A stretch of 14,989 nucleotides of DNA from DATKCJ01 sp035513275 (GTDB lineage Bacteria; Verrucomicrobiota; Verrucomicrobiia; Opitutales; Opitutaceae), in NCBI GenBank assembly GCA_035513275.1, contig DATKCJ010000366.1:1-14989 (forward strand), read 5' to 3'. Of this stretch, positions 7,504 through 14,043 are shown piece after piece. The notes beneath the pieces were generated by a model, which worked only from the letters and a program-made list of their open reading frames with translations, had not been told where the DNA came from and did not search any database. Numbering within the stretch: position 1 is the first letter of the stretch; each line of letters opens with the position of its first letter. The position numbers were made by a program, and so were the translations under genes.

Positions 7504-7581
7504 TGTGGGTCGGGCTTTACGCCCGACTCTGACGTTTGCCGGCAATCGACCGATGATGTCGGGGATAAACCCCGACCCACA
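7504..7581. repeat. REP-like pair of hairpins (BIME-type) upstream of tryptophanase
   Basis: Two 24-bp arms, 7504-7527 and 7558-7581, form an imperfect inverted repeat separated by 30 bp. Each arm can also fold by itself: GTCGGGC-TTTAC-GCCCGAC in the left arm and GTCGGGG-ATAAA-CCCCGAC in the right. The arms differ at the closing base pair of the stem (C-G against G-C) with pairing kept in both, as expected for a maintained hairpin. The outer flank TGTGGG/CCCACA is shared. A weaker related stretch (CTTTACG...CCCGAC) lies at about 7609-7625. The element sits in the 294-bp gap between the divergent thioesterase and tryptophanase genes. Confidence 0.75.
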
Positions 7582-7723
7582 TCCGGACCGTCCAGGGTTT
7601 GGGCCACGCTTTACGGGCGCCCGACTTGTTGTGCGCCGGCGTCGATCGTGTCGTTCGAACTCACACCTCAACCGCCAATGGCGTTGCGCGAGAGTGCGGC
7701 CCGTGCGATGCTCCGCTGCACCG

Positions 7724-9124
7724 ATGCTGCCCAATTCCCCGTTCAAGACGATCATCGAGCCGTTCCGCATCAAGACGGTCGAGCCGATCCGGTTCACGAC
7801 GCGGGCGCAGCGCGAGGAGGCACTCGCGGCAGCGGGCAACAACCTCTTCCTCCTGAAGGCTGAGGACGTGCTCATCGACCTGCTCACCGATTCGGGCACC
7901 GGCGCGATGTCGGCGGCCCAGTGGTCGGGGATGATGCAAGGCGATGAGTCCTACGCCGGCGCGCGCTCGTTCTATCGATTCGAAGAGTCGGTGCGCGACA
8001 TCACGGGCTTCAAGCACGTCATCCCCACGCACCAAGGCCGCGCAGCCGAGCGCATCCTCTTTAGCTCAATGGTGAACGCGGGCGATACCGTGCCGAACAA
8101 CACGCACTTCGACACGACTCGCGCGCACGTCGAGCACCGCGGTGCCGTCGCACTCGATCTGCCCGTGCCCGAAGGCCGCCAGCCGCGACTCGTGCTCCCA
8201 TTCAAGGGCAACATGGATGTCGCCGCGCTCGAACGCACTCTCCTCGAGCGCAAGGGCCGGGTGCCGCTCGTGATGGTCACTGTCACGAACAACTCCGGCG
8301 GCGGCCAGCCGGTGAGTCTCGAGAATCTCCACGCTGTGCGCGCGGCGTGCCACCAGCATGGCGTGCCGATGTTTCTCGATGCGTGCCGGTTCGCTGAGAA
8401 CTCATGGTTCATCCGCCAGCGTGAACCCGGCCAGTCGGAGCGCTCGCCGCGCGAGATCGCGCGCGAGATGTTCTCGCTCGCAGACGGATGCACGATGAGC
8501 GCGAAGAAGGACGGCATGGCGAACATCGGCGGCTTCCTCGCCGTGAACGACGATGCACTCGCCGCCCGCGCAAGGAACGAACTGATCCTGACCGAGGGCT
8601 TCCCGACTTACGGCGGACTCGCAGGCTACGACCTCGAGGCCATCGCGGTTGGACTGCATGAGGCGCTCGAGCCCGACTACCTCCGATACCGGATTCGCTC
8701 GATCGAGTATCTGGGCGAAGTTCTCGAGGCGGCGGGCGTCCCGCACATGCGACCGACCGGTGGCCACGCTCTCTACCTCGACGCGCGAGAGTTCCTGCCG
8801 CACATCCCGCCCTCGGAGTTTCCAGCGTGGACGCTCTCACTCGCGCTTTATCTCGAGGGCGGCGTGCGCGGCGTCGAAATCGGTTCGGTAATGTTCGGCC
8901 GCCAACCGGACGGAAGTGAGAAACCTGCCGGGATGGAGCTTGTGCGGCTCGCGTTCCCTCGACGGGTCTACACCCAGAGTCATGTCGATTACCTCGGCGA
9001 AGTCATCCTTCACGTGCACTCAATTCGCGAGCGCATCCGCGGCCTGCGGATGACGGTCGCTCCCGAAGTGCTGCGCCATTTCACAGCCCGGTTCGAACCC
9101 GCTCATGGAAACCTCTTCAAGTAG
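7724..9124 (+). CDS. tnaA: tryptophanase (beta-eliminating PLP lyase, TnaA/tyrosine phenol-lyase family)
   Basis: A 466-residue cytosolic PLP enzyme, close to the usual length of about 460-470. Family landmarks are EPFRIKTVEP (12-21), LIDLLTDSGTGAMS (50-63), PTHQGR (101-106), GGQPVSLENL (193-202), the PLP-ring residues D219 and R222 in LDACRFAEN, and the Schiff-base lysine in MSAKKDG (K262). It should cleave L-tryptophan to indole, pyruvate and ammonia. By alignment from memory to E. coli TnaA and Citrobacter tyrosine phenol-lyase, three specificity positions follow TnaA: D130 in FDTT, I386 in VEIG and H452 in RHFTA. Other stretches (GCTMS, NIGGFL, FKHVIPTHQGR) look more like the tyrosine enzyme. 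The frame is open back to 7505 through the REP-like pair; the ATG at 7724 restores the normal N-terminus. No Shine-Dalgarno or TnaC-like leader is evident. Confidence 0.92.
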   Translation: MLPNSPFKTIIEPFRIKTVEPIRFTTRAQREEALAAAGNNLFLLKAEDVLIDLLTDSGTGAMSAAQWSGMMQGDESYAGARSFYRFEESVRDITGFKHVIPTHQGRAAERILFSSMVNAGDTVPNNTHFDTTRAHVEHRGAVALDLPVPEGRQPRLVLPFKGNMDVAALERTLLERKGRVPLVMVTVTNNSGGGQPVSLENLHAVRAACHQHGVPMFLDACRFAENSWFIRQREPGQSERSPREIAREMFSLADGCTMSAKKDGMANIGGFLAVNDDALAARARNELILTEGFPTYGGLAGYDLEAIAVGLHEALEPDYLRYRIRSIEYLGEVLEAAGVPHMRPTGGHALYLDAREFLPHIPPSEFPAWTLSLALYLEGGVRGVEIGSVMFGRQPDGSEKPAGMELVRLAFPRRVYTQSHVDYLGEVILHVHSIRERIRGLRMTVAPEVLRHFTARFEPAHGNLFK

Positions 9125-9515
9125 GACAGCCGGCCGGCGCGTGCTTTGGCTCGACGGCGAATTCGCCATCTGCCGACTTGCGGCCAGCGCGGTCGATCCG
9201 GAATGGGCGAGGGCGGATGGATCGTTTTGCTCCATCACGCGCACGGCCGACGAACTCTCGATCATCTGCAAGGCACGTCGCGTGCCTGCGGGCGTGCGCT
9301 GCACGCGCGGTTGGCGTCTCGCCAGGATCGCCGGCGCACTGCCGCCCGATGCTGTCGGCGTGCTTGCGTCGCTCCTCACGCCGCTCGCGGCCGCGGGAGT
9401 CAGCGTGTTTGCCTGCGCGACGTTCGACACCGACTACCTGCTCGTCCAAGAAAACCGCACCGGCGACGCGACCCGGGCGCTCGAGGGCGCAGGGCACTCG
9501 GTGCTCGGTGCGTGA
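9105..9515 (+). CDS. ACT domain protein (COG3603/ACT_7-like)
   Basis: A 136-residue protein with two ACT-like halves. The first (about 13-80) includes FAICRLAASAVDPEW, then FCSITRTADELSIICKARRVP and GWRLARIAGAL. The second (about 81-136) includes LASLLTPLAAAGVSVFACAT followed by FDTDYLLVQ. This arrangement is typical of the uncharacterised COG3603 group, related in fold to amino-acid-sensing ACT proteins such as CASTOR. It has no catalytic domain, so binding an amino acid and signalling to a partner is the likely role. Its ATG lies inside the last codons of tryptophanase, overlapping it by 20 bp in another frame, so expression is probably coupled. An alternative GTG at 9141 would remove the overlap and the poorly conserved first 12 residues. 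The ligand is unknown; tryptophan is a guess from the neighbour. Confidence 0.85.
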   Translation: METSSSRTAGRRVLWLDGEFAICRLAASAVDPEWARADGSFCSITRTADELSIICKARRVPAGVRCTRGWRLARIAGALPPDAVGVLASLLTPLAAAGVSVFACATFDTDYLLVQENRTGDATRALEGAGHSVLGA

Positions 9516-9607
9516 ATGTGGATGGCGTCAATTCACGGGAATGAAGGTTATTCACTGGGCCGCGACGGTAGGCTTGCGCGGGAGCGCCGTGTTCTCATCG
9601 TGGTCTC

Positions 9608-10087
9608 ATGAGGTTTGCCCACTTCCCTCTTGGTCTCCGAATTTTCGGCGTGTTGATGCTGCTTGCGCCTGGCGCAGCCGACGCGCGTGCGAAATTTTCC
9701 TGGGAGGATCACCAGATTATCGACTCGAAGTGGCCTGATGCGATCGAGACATCGACAGGGCTGCGCTACATCGTCGCGCGAAAAGGGGAAGGTCCGCATC
9801 CCAATCCAGGCGACAAGGTTTCGGTGCTCTACAAGGGCATGCTGATTGATGGCAAGGTATTCGACCAGAAGCTCGAGCGGGAGGAGCCCTTTGTCTTCCG
9901 GCACGCGCGTGGCGAGGTAATCGCCGCCTGGGAAGAAGCCATTGCCAAGATGAGCGCCGGCGAGGCGCGCCTCCTGATCGTGCCCGCGGCGCTCGCCTAC
10001 GGTTCACGAGGGCGCCCGCCAAGCATCCCGCGAAATGCCGCACTGGTCTTCGAAGTCGAACTCCTCAAAATTGAACCTGTCGAATGA
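9608..10087 (+). CDS. exported FKBP-type peptidyl-prolyl cis-trans isomerase
   Basis: A 159-residue protein with a signal peptide (MRFAHFPLGLRIFGVLMLLAPGAADA by composition, probably cut after A26) and one FKBP domain (about 64-155). Recognisable FKBP pocket positions are present: Y75 in VLYKG, F85/D86 in KVFD, V104/I105 and W108 in EVIAAW, Y131 in AYGSRG and F148 in LVFEVEL. These match the residues that line the prolyl site in FKBP12, so it is probably active in the periplasm. Its stop overlaps the start of a second FKBP gene by 4 bases (ATGA). The 92-bp gap before it, after the ACT gene, contains no recognisable gene or clear promoter. Confidence 0.9.
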   Translation: MRFAHFPLGLRIFGVLMLLAPGAADARAKFSWEDHQIIDSKWPDAIETSTGLRYIVARKGEGPHPNPGDKVSVLYKGMLIDGKVFDQKLEREEPFVFRHARGEVIAAWEEAIAKMSAGEARLLIVPAALAYGSRGRPPSIPRNAALVFEVELLKIEPVE

Positions 10088-10593
10088 AAATTCTCCTCGC
10101 TCTCACCATGGCCATGGCCGCACTCGTCGCGGGGTGTGCTGATTCTGTTGAAACACCCGCTCCTGTCCCCACGGCAAAGCCGCAAAGCGCCTGGCCGGAC
10201 GGCGATAGGGAGAAGATCGAGGCGTTGTTCGGAGCGACAACCGAAACCTCCACCGGACTTCTGTGGCAGCCGATTTCGCCAGGCAGCGGGGATGCACATC
10301 CCTTGCCCGGCAACACGGTCACCGTTCACTACCGCGGAACACTCCTCGACGGAAAGATCTTCGACGAGTCCTACAAGCGCGGGGAGCCGATTCGTTTTCC
10401 CGTTGGCATGGGCCGGGTGATCAAGGGATGGGACGAGGCGCTCCCGATGATGACGCGGACTGAGAAGCGGCGCATCATTATTCCCTACTGGCTCGCCTAC
10501 GGTGAGAAAGGCAGACCGCCGACGATCCCGCCGAAGGCAACGCTCGTCTTCGAGGTGGAGCTCGTCGGCTGGGAGTCCCCGACCGGAAGCTAG
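10084..10593 (+). CDS. FKBP-type peptidyl-prolyl cis-trans isomerase, lipoprotein
   Basis: A 169-residue protein beginning MKILLALTMAMAALVAGC, whose LVAGC at 14-18 is a lipobox; the mature protein would be lipid-anchored at C18. Ala at the following position does not signal inner-membrane retention, so an outer-membrane anchor is likely if the usual Lol rule applies. The FKBP domain (about 68-165) holds VHYRG (Y83), KIFDES (F93/D94), RVIKGW (V112/I113/W116), LAYGEKG (Y139) and LVFEVEL (F156). It shares the ETSTGL lead-in and overall layout with the preceding protein, so the pair looks like a tandem duplication with one soluble and one anchored product. A thinly conserved linker (residues 19-50) precedes the domain. 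Confidence 0.92.
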   Translation: MKILLALTMAMAALVAGCADSVETPAPVPTAKPQSAWPDGDREKIEALFGATTETSTGLLWQPISPGSGDAHPLPGNTVTVHYRGTLLDGKIFDESYKRGEPIRFPVGMGRVIKGWDEALPMMTRTEKRRIIIPYWLAYGEKGRPPTIPPKATLVFEVELVGWESPTGS

Positions 10594-10620
10594 GCGTCGG
10601 AAGCCCTTCGCGGAGCACAC

Positions 10621-11295
10621 ATGGAGAACCTCTACCGTCACTTCCAGGATCTCGACCGGCGATGCCTCTCTGACGGACTCAATCAGGAGCGTTGCGTGGA
10701 AGTCGCGGCGCTGAAGCGACGGGCAATCGAGTCTTCGCGCTTCAAGAACAACCCGATCGCGGCCGAGGTGCTCGCGGGACGCACGACGTTCGTGGCCGTC
10801 TACGATTCCTTCTCGCACGAGTTTCGCGGGCTCCGGCGCTTCGTGCCGAAGTCGCACGACCCCGAGTGGAACGAGCGGCTCGACTGTCTCGCGCAGATCC
10901 TTCCAAACGTAGGCCATTTCAGGCGGCGCAGCTACTTCGCATTCGACAACCCGCTCGGCTCAGTCCTCTACGGCATCGTCGCTGGATTCGGCATCGCCGT
11001 GATCCTCGCGATCGAACAGACGAGCGGCGGCGAGCCGGGTGATGCCGTCAACCTCCTCACCGGTTCACACGGCACCACGCTTATGGCGCTGATGGCGTGC
11101 GTCGGCTTCGTTTTCGGGTCGATCGCGATGCTCCGATACCGCACGCGCGATTACAAAATGATCCATGGCCGCGAGGCCGCGGGCTACATGGATGTGAACT
11201 ACGCGTTCTTCCGCGAAAGCGACGATGCGGCATGGGCGAGGATGCTGGACGCGGGCACACTCACTCAGACTTCGGTGCGCACGCGGCCGGATTAG
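10621..11295 (+). CDS. hypothetical membrane protein with two C-terminal helices
   Basis: I do not recognise a family. The 224-residue protein has a charged, mostly helical N-terminal region (about 1-108), then two hydrophobic segments (about 112-131, LGSVLYGIVAGFGIAVILAI, and about 151-171) joined by a short loop, and a soluble tail of about 50 residues ending in polar sequence. Both ends would lie on the same side, most likely in the cytoplasm because basic residues (RRRSYF, RYRTRDYK) flank the helices. It has C15 and C25 near the start but no obvious metal-binding motif. GGAG stands 5 nt before the ATG. It lies 27 bp after the FKBP lipoprotein gene, and its stop codon overlaps the ribosome-binding site of ispH, so it belongs to the same run of genes. 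Confidence 0.75.
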   Translation: MENLYRHFQDLDRRCLSDGLNQERCVEVAALKRRAIESSRFKNNPIAAEVLAGRTTFVAVYDSFSHEFRGLRRFVPKSHDPEWNERLDCLAQILPNVGHFRRRSYFAFDNPLGSVLYGIVAGFGIAVILAIEQTSGGEPGDAVNLLTGSHGTTLMALMACVGFVFGSIAMLRYRTRDYKMIHGREAAGYMDVNYAFFRESDDAAWARMLDAGTLTQTSVRTRPD

Positions 11296-11297
11296 GG
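11294..11297 (+). promoter_or_regulatory. ribosome-binding site deciding the ispH start
   Basis: AGGG at 11294-11297 overlaps the TAG stop of the upstream gene and lies 8 nt before the GTG at 11306. This supports GTG 11306 over the in-frame GTG at 11297 and the ATG at 11225, which lies inside the upstream gene. Confidence 0.6.
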
Positions 11298-11305
11298 TGC
11301 GTGAC

Positions 11306-13051
11306 GTGACCCCCGTCAGCCAGCTCCTGCTCGTATTCAACGAGTCAAACCTCGCGTTCCTGCGTCGAGAGCCGGGCGGCGCGTTCGGGCCGACGCACCT
11401 CGCGGTTGCGGGCGGCGATAGCGTCGCCGATTCTATCGCGTCCCTCGGCGCACTTGGTCTCGACGGCAATCCCGCGCACGTGGCGACCTCGGCCGATGGC
11501 GGCGAGCTCTGGTTTGCGTTGTCGGCTTTGGACAAGCCACCGCCCGATGGCGACTGGCGGCTCCTGAGCATCGAGGAGATGACTGCAGCCGCGGCGATCG
11601 GGAATTTGGAACCGACTCTAGCCGCGGTTCTGCCGCTCGTGCGCGAGCATGCGATTCGGATTCCCTATCTCAACCACGCCGAGACCGATTTCATCTTCCG
11701 CTTTCGAACCGAGAAGCAGCGCAACCGCGACGTCTATCGCTCCGATCCGCGCGCGCAAGGTCTCTACCAAAGCGCCCTTTGCGAAGTGATCAAGCGGCTG
11801 CGCCGCACGAAGGAGCGCTCGGCCGACGAGCCCGCGGTGCTCGACTTCGGCGCCGTGCAATACGTGCTACCGAGCCATTTCGGATTCTGCCTCGGCGTTC
11901 AGAATGCGATCGAGCGCGCCTACGAGACGATCGCCACCAATCCCGGCGGACGCGTCTTCATGCTCAGCGAGCTGATCCATAATCCGTTCGTGAACGACGA
12001 CCTCCGTGCGCGCGGGCTGCGCTATCTCCAGAGCGACAAAGGCGTCGCTGCCGTCGAACACACGACTGGCGCGCGACTTTGGGACGAGTTGCGCAAAGGC
12101 GACATCGTGATCATCCCGGCCTTCGGCGCGACCGACGAGGACAAGCGTCGCCTCATCGAGAAAGGCATCGCGGTCAACCGCCACGACGCCACGTGCATGC
12201 TCGTAGAGAAAGTCTGGAAGGCCGCCCGCCGTTATGGGCGCCTTGGTTTCACGGTCATCATCCACGGCAAGCACGAGCACGAGGAAACGAAGGCGACGTT
12301 CTCCAACACCGTGAAGCACGGGCCAGCGCTGATCCTGCGCGACCCGGCCGAGGCGGAGCGGCTCGGCGAAGTGATCCTCGCGCCGAGCCCCGAGGAAGCG
12401 CGGCGGAGGTTTGTGGCGTTCGCTGGCAAGCACAGCGCAGGCTTCGATCCCGTGCGCGATCTACAGCGGCTTGCGGTCGTCAACCAGACCACGCTACTCC
12501 GCAACGAGACGCTTCACATCATCGACCTGCTCGAACGCGTGCTCGCACGCCGCTTCGGCGAGGGGAGCGTGCGCGAACATCTCTTCGCGGAGAGCCGCGG
12601 CGACACGCTTTGCTACGCGACGCAGGTTAACCAGGATGCACTTGAGCGTGCGCTCGCACTCGATCTCGACGCGGCTGTCGTCGTCGGAGGGAAGAACAGC
12701 TCGAACACGTTCCAACTTTTCCGCATGTGCGAGGCGCGTTTCCACGAACGGGCGTTCTACATTCAGTCGGAACAGGACATCGTTTCTGCCGCCGAAATCC
12801 GGCATTTCATCTATCCCTACAACCCGCGCGACCCGCGGCAGGGAAGACACGTTCAGCGGAAGTTCCTCGGCGAGCGCAAGCCCGTGCGCCTTCTCGTCAC
12901 CGGCGGTGCGTCGTGTCCCGATGGACTCATTCAGCAGATCGTTGCGCGCATCAACGGGTTCTTCCCTGCGGCGGAGATCCGCCCGATGGAGGATGTGCTC
13001 GCAGACTTCGAGTCAGACGCGGTGAAAGGAAACGCGGCCGGGCCCGACTGA
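11306..13051 (+). CDS. ispH: 4-hydroxy-3-methylbut-2-enyl diphosphate reductase (IspH) with extra N-terminal domain
   Basis: A 581-residue protein. IspH uses a 4Fe-4S cluster to make isopentenyl and dimethylallyl diphosphate in the last step of the MEP pathway. The three cluster cysteines are visible: C195 in HFGFCLGV, C297 in DATCMLV and C537 in GGASCPDG. Substrate-site landmarks are ELIHNPFVN (H225), IIHGKHEHEETKAT (318-331) and VNQTTLL (392-398). HGKxxHEET and the lead-in YRSDPRAQGLYQSAL (144-158) are of the long plant/cyanobacterial type. That type is about 400 residues, so about 115 N-terminal residues are extra. They begin QLLLVFNESNLAFLRRE and end WRLLSIEEMTAAAA, reminiscent of a Nudix fold without its catalytic box (weak inference). 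The frame is unbroken and codon use is uniform. Its stop lies 5 bp before msrA. Confidence 0.92.
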   Translation: MTPVSQLLLVFNESNLAFLRREPGGAFGPTHLAVAGGDSVADSIASLGALGLDGNPAHVATSADGGELWFALSALDKPPPDGDWRLLSIEEMTAAAAIGNLEPTLAAVLPLVREHAIRIPYLNHAETDFIFRFRTEKQRNRDVYRSDPRAQGLYQSALCEVIKRLRRTKERSADEPAVLDFGAVQYVLPSHFGFCLGVQNAIERAYETIATNPGGRVFMLSELIHNPFVNDDLRARGLRYLQSDKGVAAVEHTTGARLWDELRKGDIVIIPAFGATDEDKRRLIEKGIAVNRHDATCMLVEKVWKAARRYGRLGFTVIIHGKHEHEETKATFSNTVKHGPALILRDPAEAERLGEVILAPSPEEARRRFVAFAGKHSAGFDPVRDLQRLAVVNQTTLLRNETLHIIDLLERVLARRFGEGSVREHLFAESRGDTLCYATQVNQDALERALALDLDAAVVVGGKNSSNTFQLFRMCEARFHERAFYIQSEQDIVSAAEIRHFIYPYNPRDPRQGRHVQRKFLGERKPVRLLVTGGASCPDGLIQQIVARINGFFPAAEIRPMEDVLADFESDAVKGNAAGPD

Positions 13052-13056
13052 GTGCC

Positions 13057-13626
13057 ATGCGAAAAATCCTCGCAGCAACTCTGCTGTCCCTCACCGCCAT
13101 GAACTCCGCCGATGCCGCCAAGTCCGACTCAAAACTCGCCCACGCCTATTTCGGCGGAGGCTGCTTCTGGTGCGTAGAGGCCGTGTTTGAAACGATGGAC
13201 GGCGTATCGTCGGTCGTTTCCGGCTTCGCCGGAGGCAAAGGCAAGGTGACTTACCACACCCTCCATGGCACAGGCCACGCCGAGGTTGTGCGGATCGATT
13301 TCGACCCGTCGAAGGTGACCTACGAGCAGCTTCTCGATCTCTTTTGGGAAGCGCACGATCCGACGACACTCAACCGGCAGGGCGCCGACGAAGGATCGCA
13401 GTATCGCTCCATCATCCTCTACACGGATGAGGCGCAGCGCGTCGCCGCCGAGAAATCGCGCGATGTCGCGCAGGCAGGGCTTCACGATCCGATCGTCACC
13501 GAGATCGTGCCGCTCACAGAATTCTACGAGGCCGACGAGCGCCACCAGGACTACTTCGCACGCAATTCCGAGAACCGCTATTGCCAGATGGTGATCAAGC
13601 CGAAGTTGAAGAAGTTGGGACGGTAG
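13057..13626 (+). CDS. msrA: peptide methionine-S-sulfoxide reductase MsrA, exported
   Basis: A 189-residue protein. MRKILAATLLSLTAMNSADA is a signal peptide, so this MsrA should work in the periplasm, reducing Met-S-sulfoxide in oxidised envelope proteins. The catalytic motif GGGCFWCVEAVFE (33-45) has C36 as the nucleophile. GFAGG (56-60), HGTGHAEVV (70-78), LFWEAHDPTTLNRQGADEG (95-113, split here as the family core) and QYRS follow in the usual order. C176 in NRYC near the C-terminus is a candidate resolving cysteine, with C39 as another. No MsrB domain is fused. The frame extends upstream to 12727, but only as a shadow of ispH; the ATG at 13057 gives the signal peptide. The 5-bp gap after ispH implies co-transcription with it and with the FKBP genes. 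A REP-like pair follows 38 bp after the stop. Confidence 0.94.
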   Translation: MRKILAATLLSLTAMNSADAAKSDSKLAHAYFGGGCFWCVEAVFETMDGVSSVVSGFAGGKGKVTYHTLHGTGHAEVVRIDFDPSKVTYEQLLDLFWEAHDPTTLNRQGADEGSQYRSIILYTDEAQRVAAEKSRDVAQAGLHDPIVTEIVPLTEFYEADERHQDYFARNSENRYCQMVIKPKLKKLGR

Positions 13627-13663
13627 AGCGCAGTCGGACACCCCAGGACTTTCCGACCTCCGG

Positions 13664-13727
13664 GGTAGGGCGCGACCGCTGGGCGCGCCGTTGGTTTTCG
13701 CGGCCGGCCCAGCGGTCCGGCCCTACC
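13664..13727. repeat. REP-like pair of hairpins between msrA and yacG
   Basis: Two 27-bp arms at 13664-13690 and 13701-13727 are inverted copies separated by 10 bp (TTGGTTTTCG), 23 of 27 positions matching. Each begins GGTAGGGC (in its own sense) and contains GACCGCTGGGC. The four mismatches fall in two places (GC against CG at each) that pair with each other inside an arm, so the left arm forms GGCGCG/CGCGCC and the right GGCCGG/CCGGCC. The pair can also form one long hairpin in transcripts leaving msrA. There is no coding signal here. Confidence 0.8.
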
Positions 13728-13795
13728 GGCGCTGCCGCGCTGCCAACGTCCGCCCTCCGTCTTGCCATCCCGTTTCCGCTCGCTTGGCTTTCCGC

Positions 13796-14017
13796 ATGGC
13801 GGACATCCCCCTAACAACCTGTCCTGTCTGCGGCGCGCGCGGCCAATGGTCCGACGCGAAGTTCCGTCCATTCTGTTCAAGACGCTGCAAGGAGATCGAC
13901 CTCGGGAAATGGTTCTCAGAGGAATACAAGTTCTCCGCGCCGATCCGCCCGGCGGACTTCGGCGATGCGCTCGAGGACACCGACGACACCGCACCCGGCT
14001 CGCGAGACGACGACTAG
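13796..14017 (+). CDS. yacG: DNA gyrase inhibitor YacG, zinc-binding protein
   Basis: A 73-residue protein starting MADIPLTTCPVCG. A four-cysteine zinc site is seen at C9 and C12 (CPVC) and C27 and C31 (FCSRRC), followed by the family signature KEIDLGKWFSEEY. The remaining residues are acidic (DALEDTDDTAPGSRDDD), as in E. coli YacG, whose tail and zinc domain bind GyrB and block its activity. Length is normal for the family. The frame is open to 13691 through the REP-like element, but the ATG at 13796 matches the family start; there is no clear Shine-Dalgarno. The gene stands alone between the REP-like pair and the 56-bp repeat array. The family call is firm; gyrase inhibition in this organism is transferred from E. 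coli. Confidence 0.92.
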   Translation: MADIPLTTCPVCGARGQWSDAKFRPFCSRRCKEIDLGKWFSEEYKFSAPIRPADFGDALEDTDDTAPGSRDDD

Positions 14018-14043
14018 CGACCCGCACCCTCCGTGCCAGGAGT

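Noticed and set aside
7582..7723. TnaC-like tryptophan leader peptide before tryptophanase
   Set aside because: The short frame from ATG 7679 contains no tryptophan and does not resemble TnaC; no arrest motif was found.
9090..9100. GGTTCGAACCC, resembling a tRNA T-arm
   Set aside because: It sits in the conserved C-terminal codons of tryptophanase and no acceptor stem or anticodon arm surrounds it.
11225..11305. ATG-initiated longer IspH
   Set aside because: This start lies inside the upstream membrane-protein gene and adds a basic, unconserved peptide; GTG at 11306 has a well-placed AGGG.
12727..13056. Upstream extension of the msrA frame
   Set aside because: It lies wholly in the ispH coding region out of frame, and the ATG at 13057 gives a proper signal peptide.
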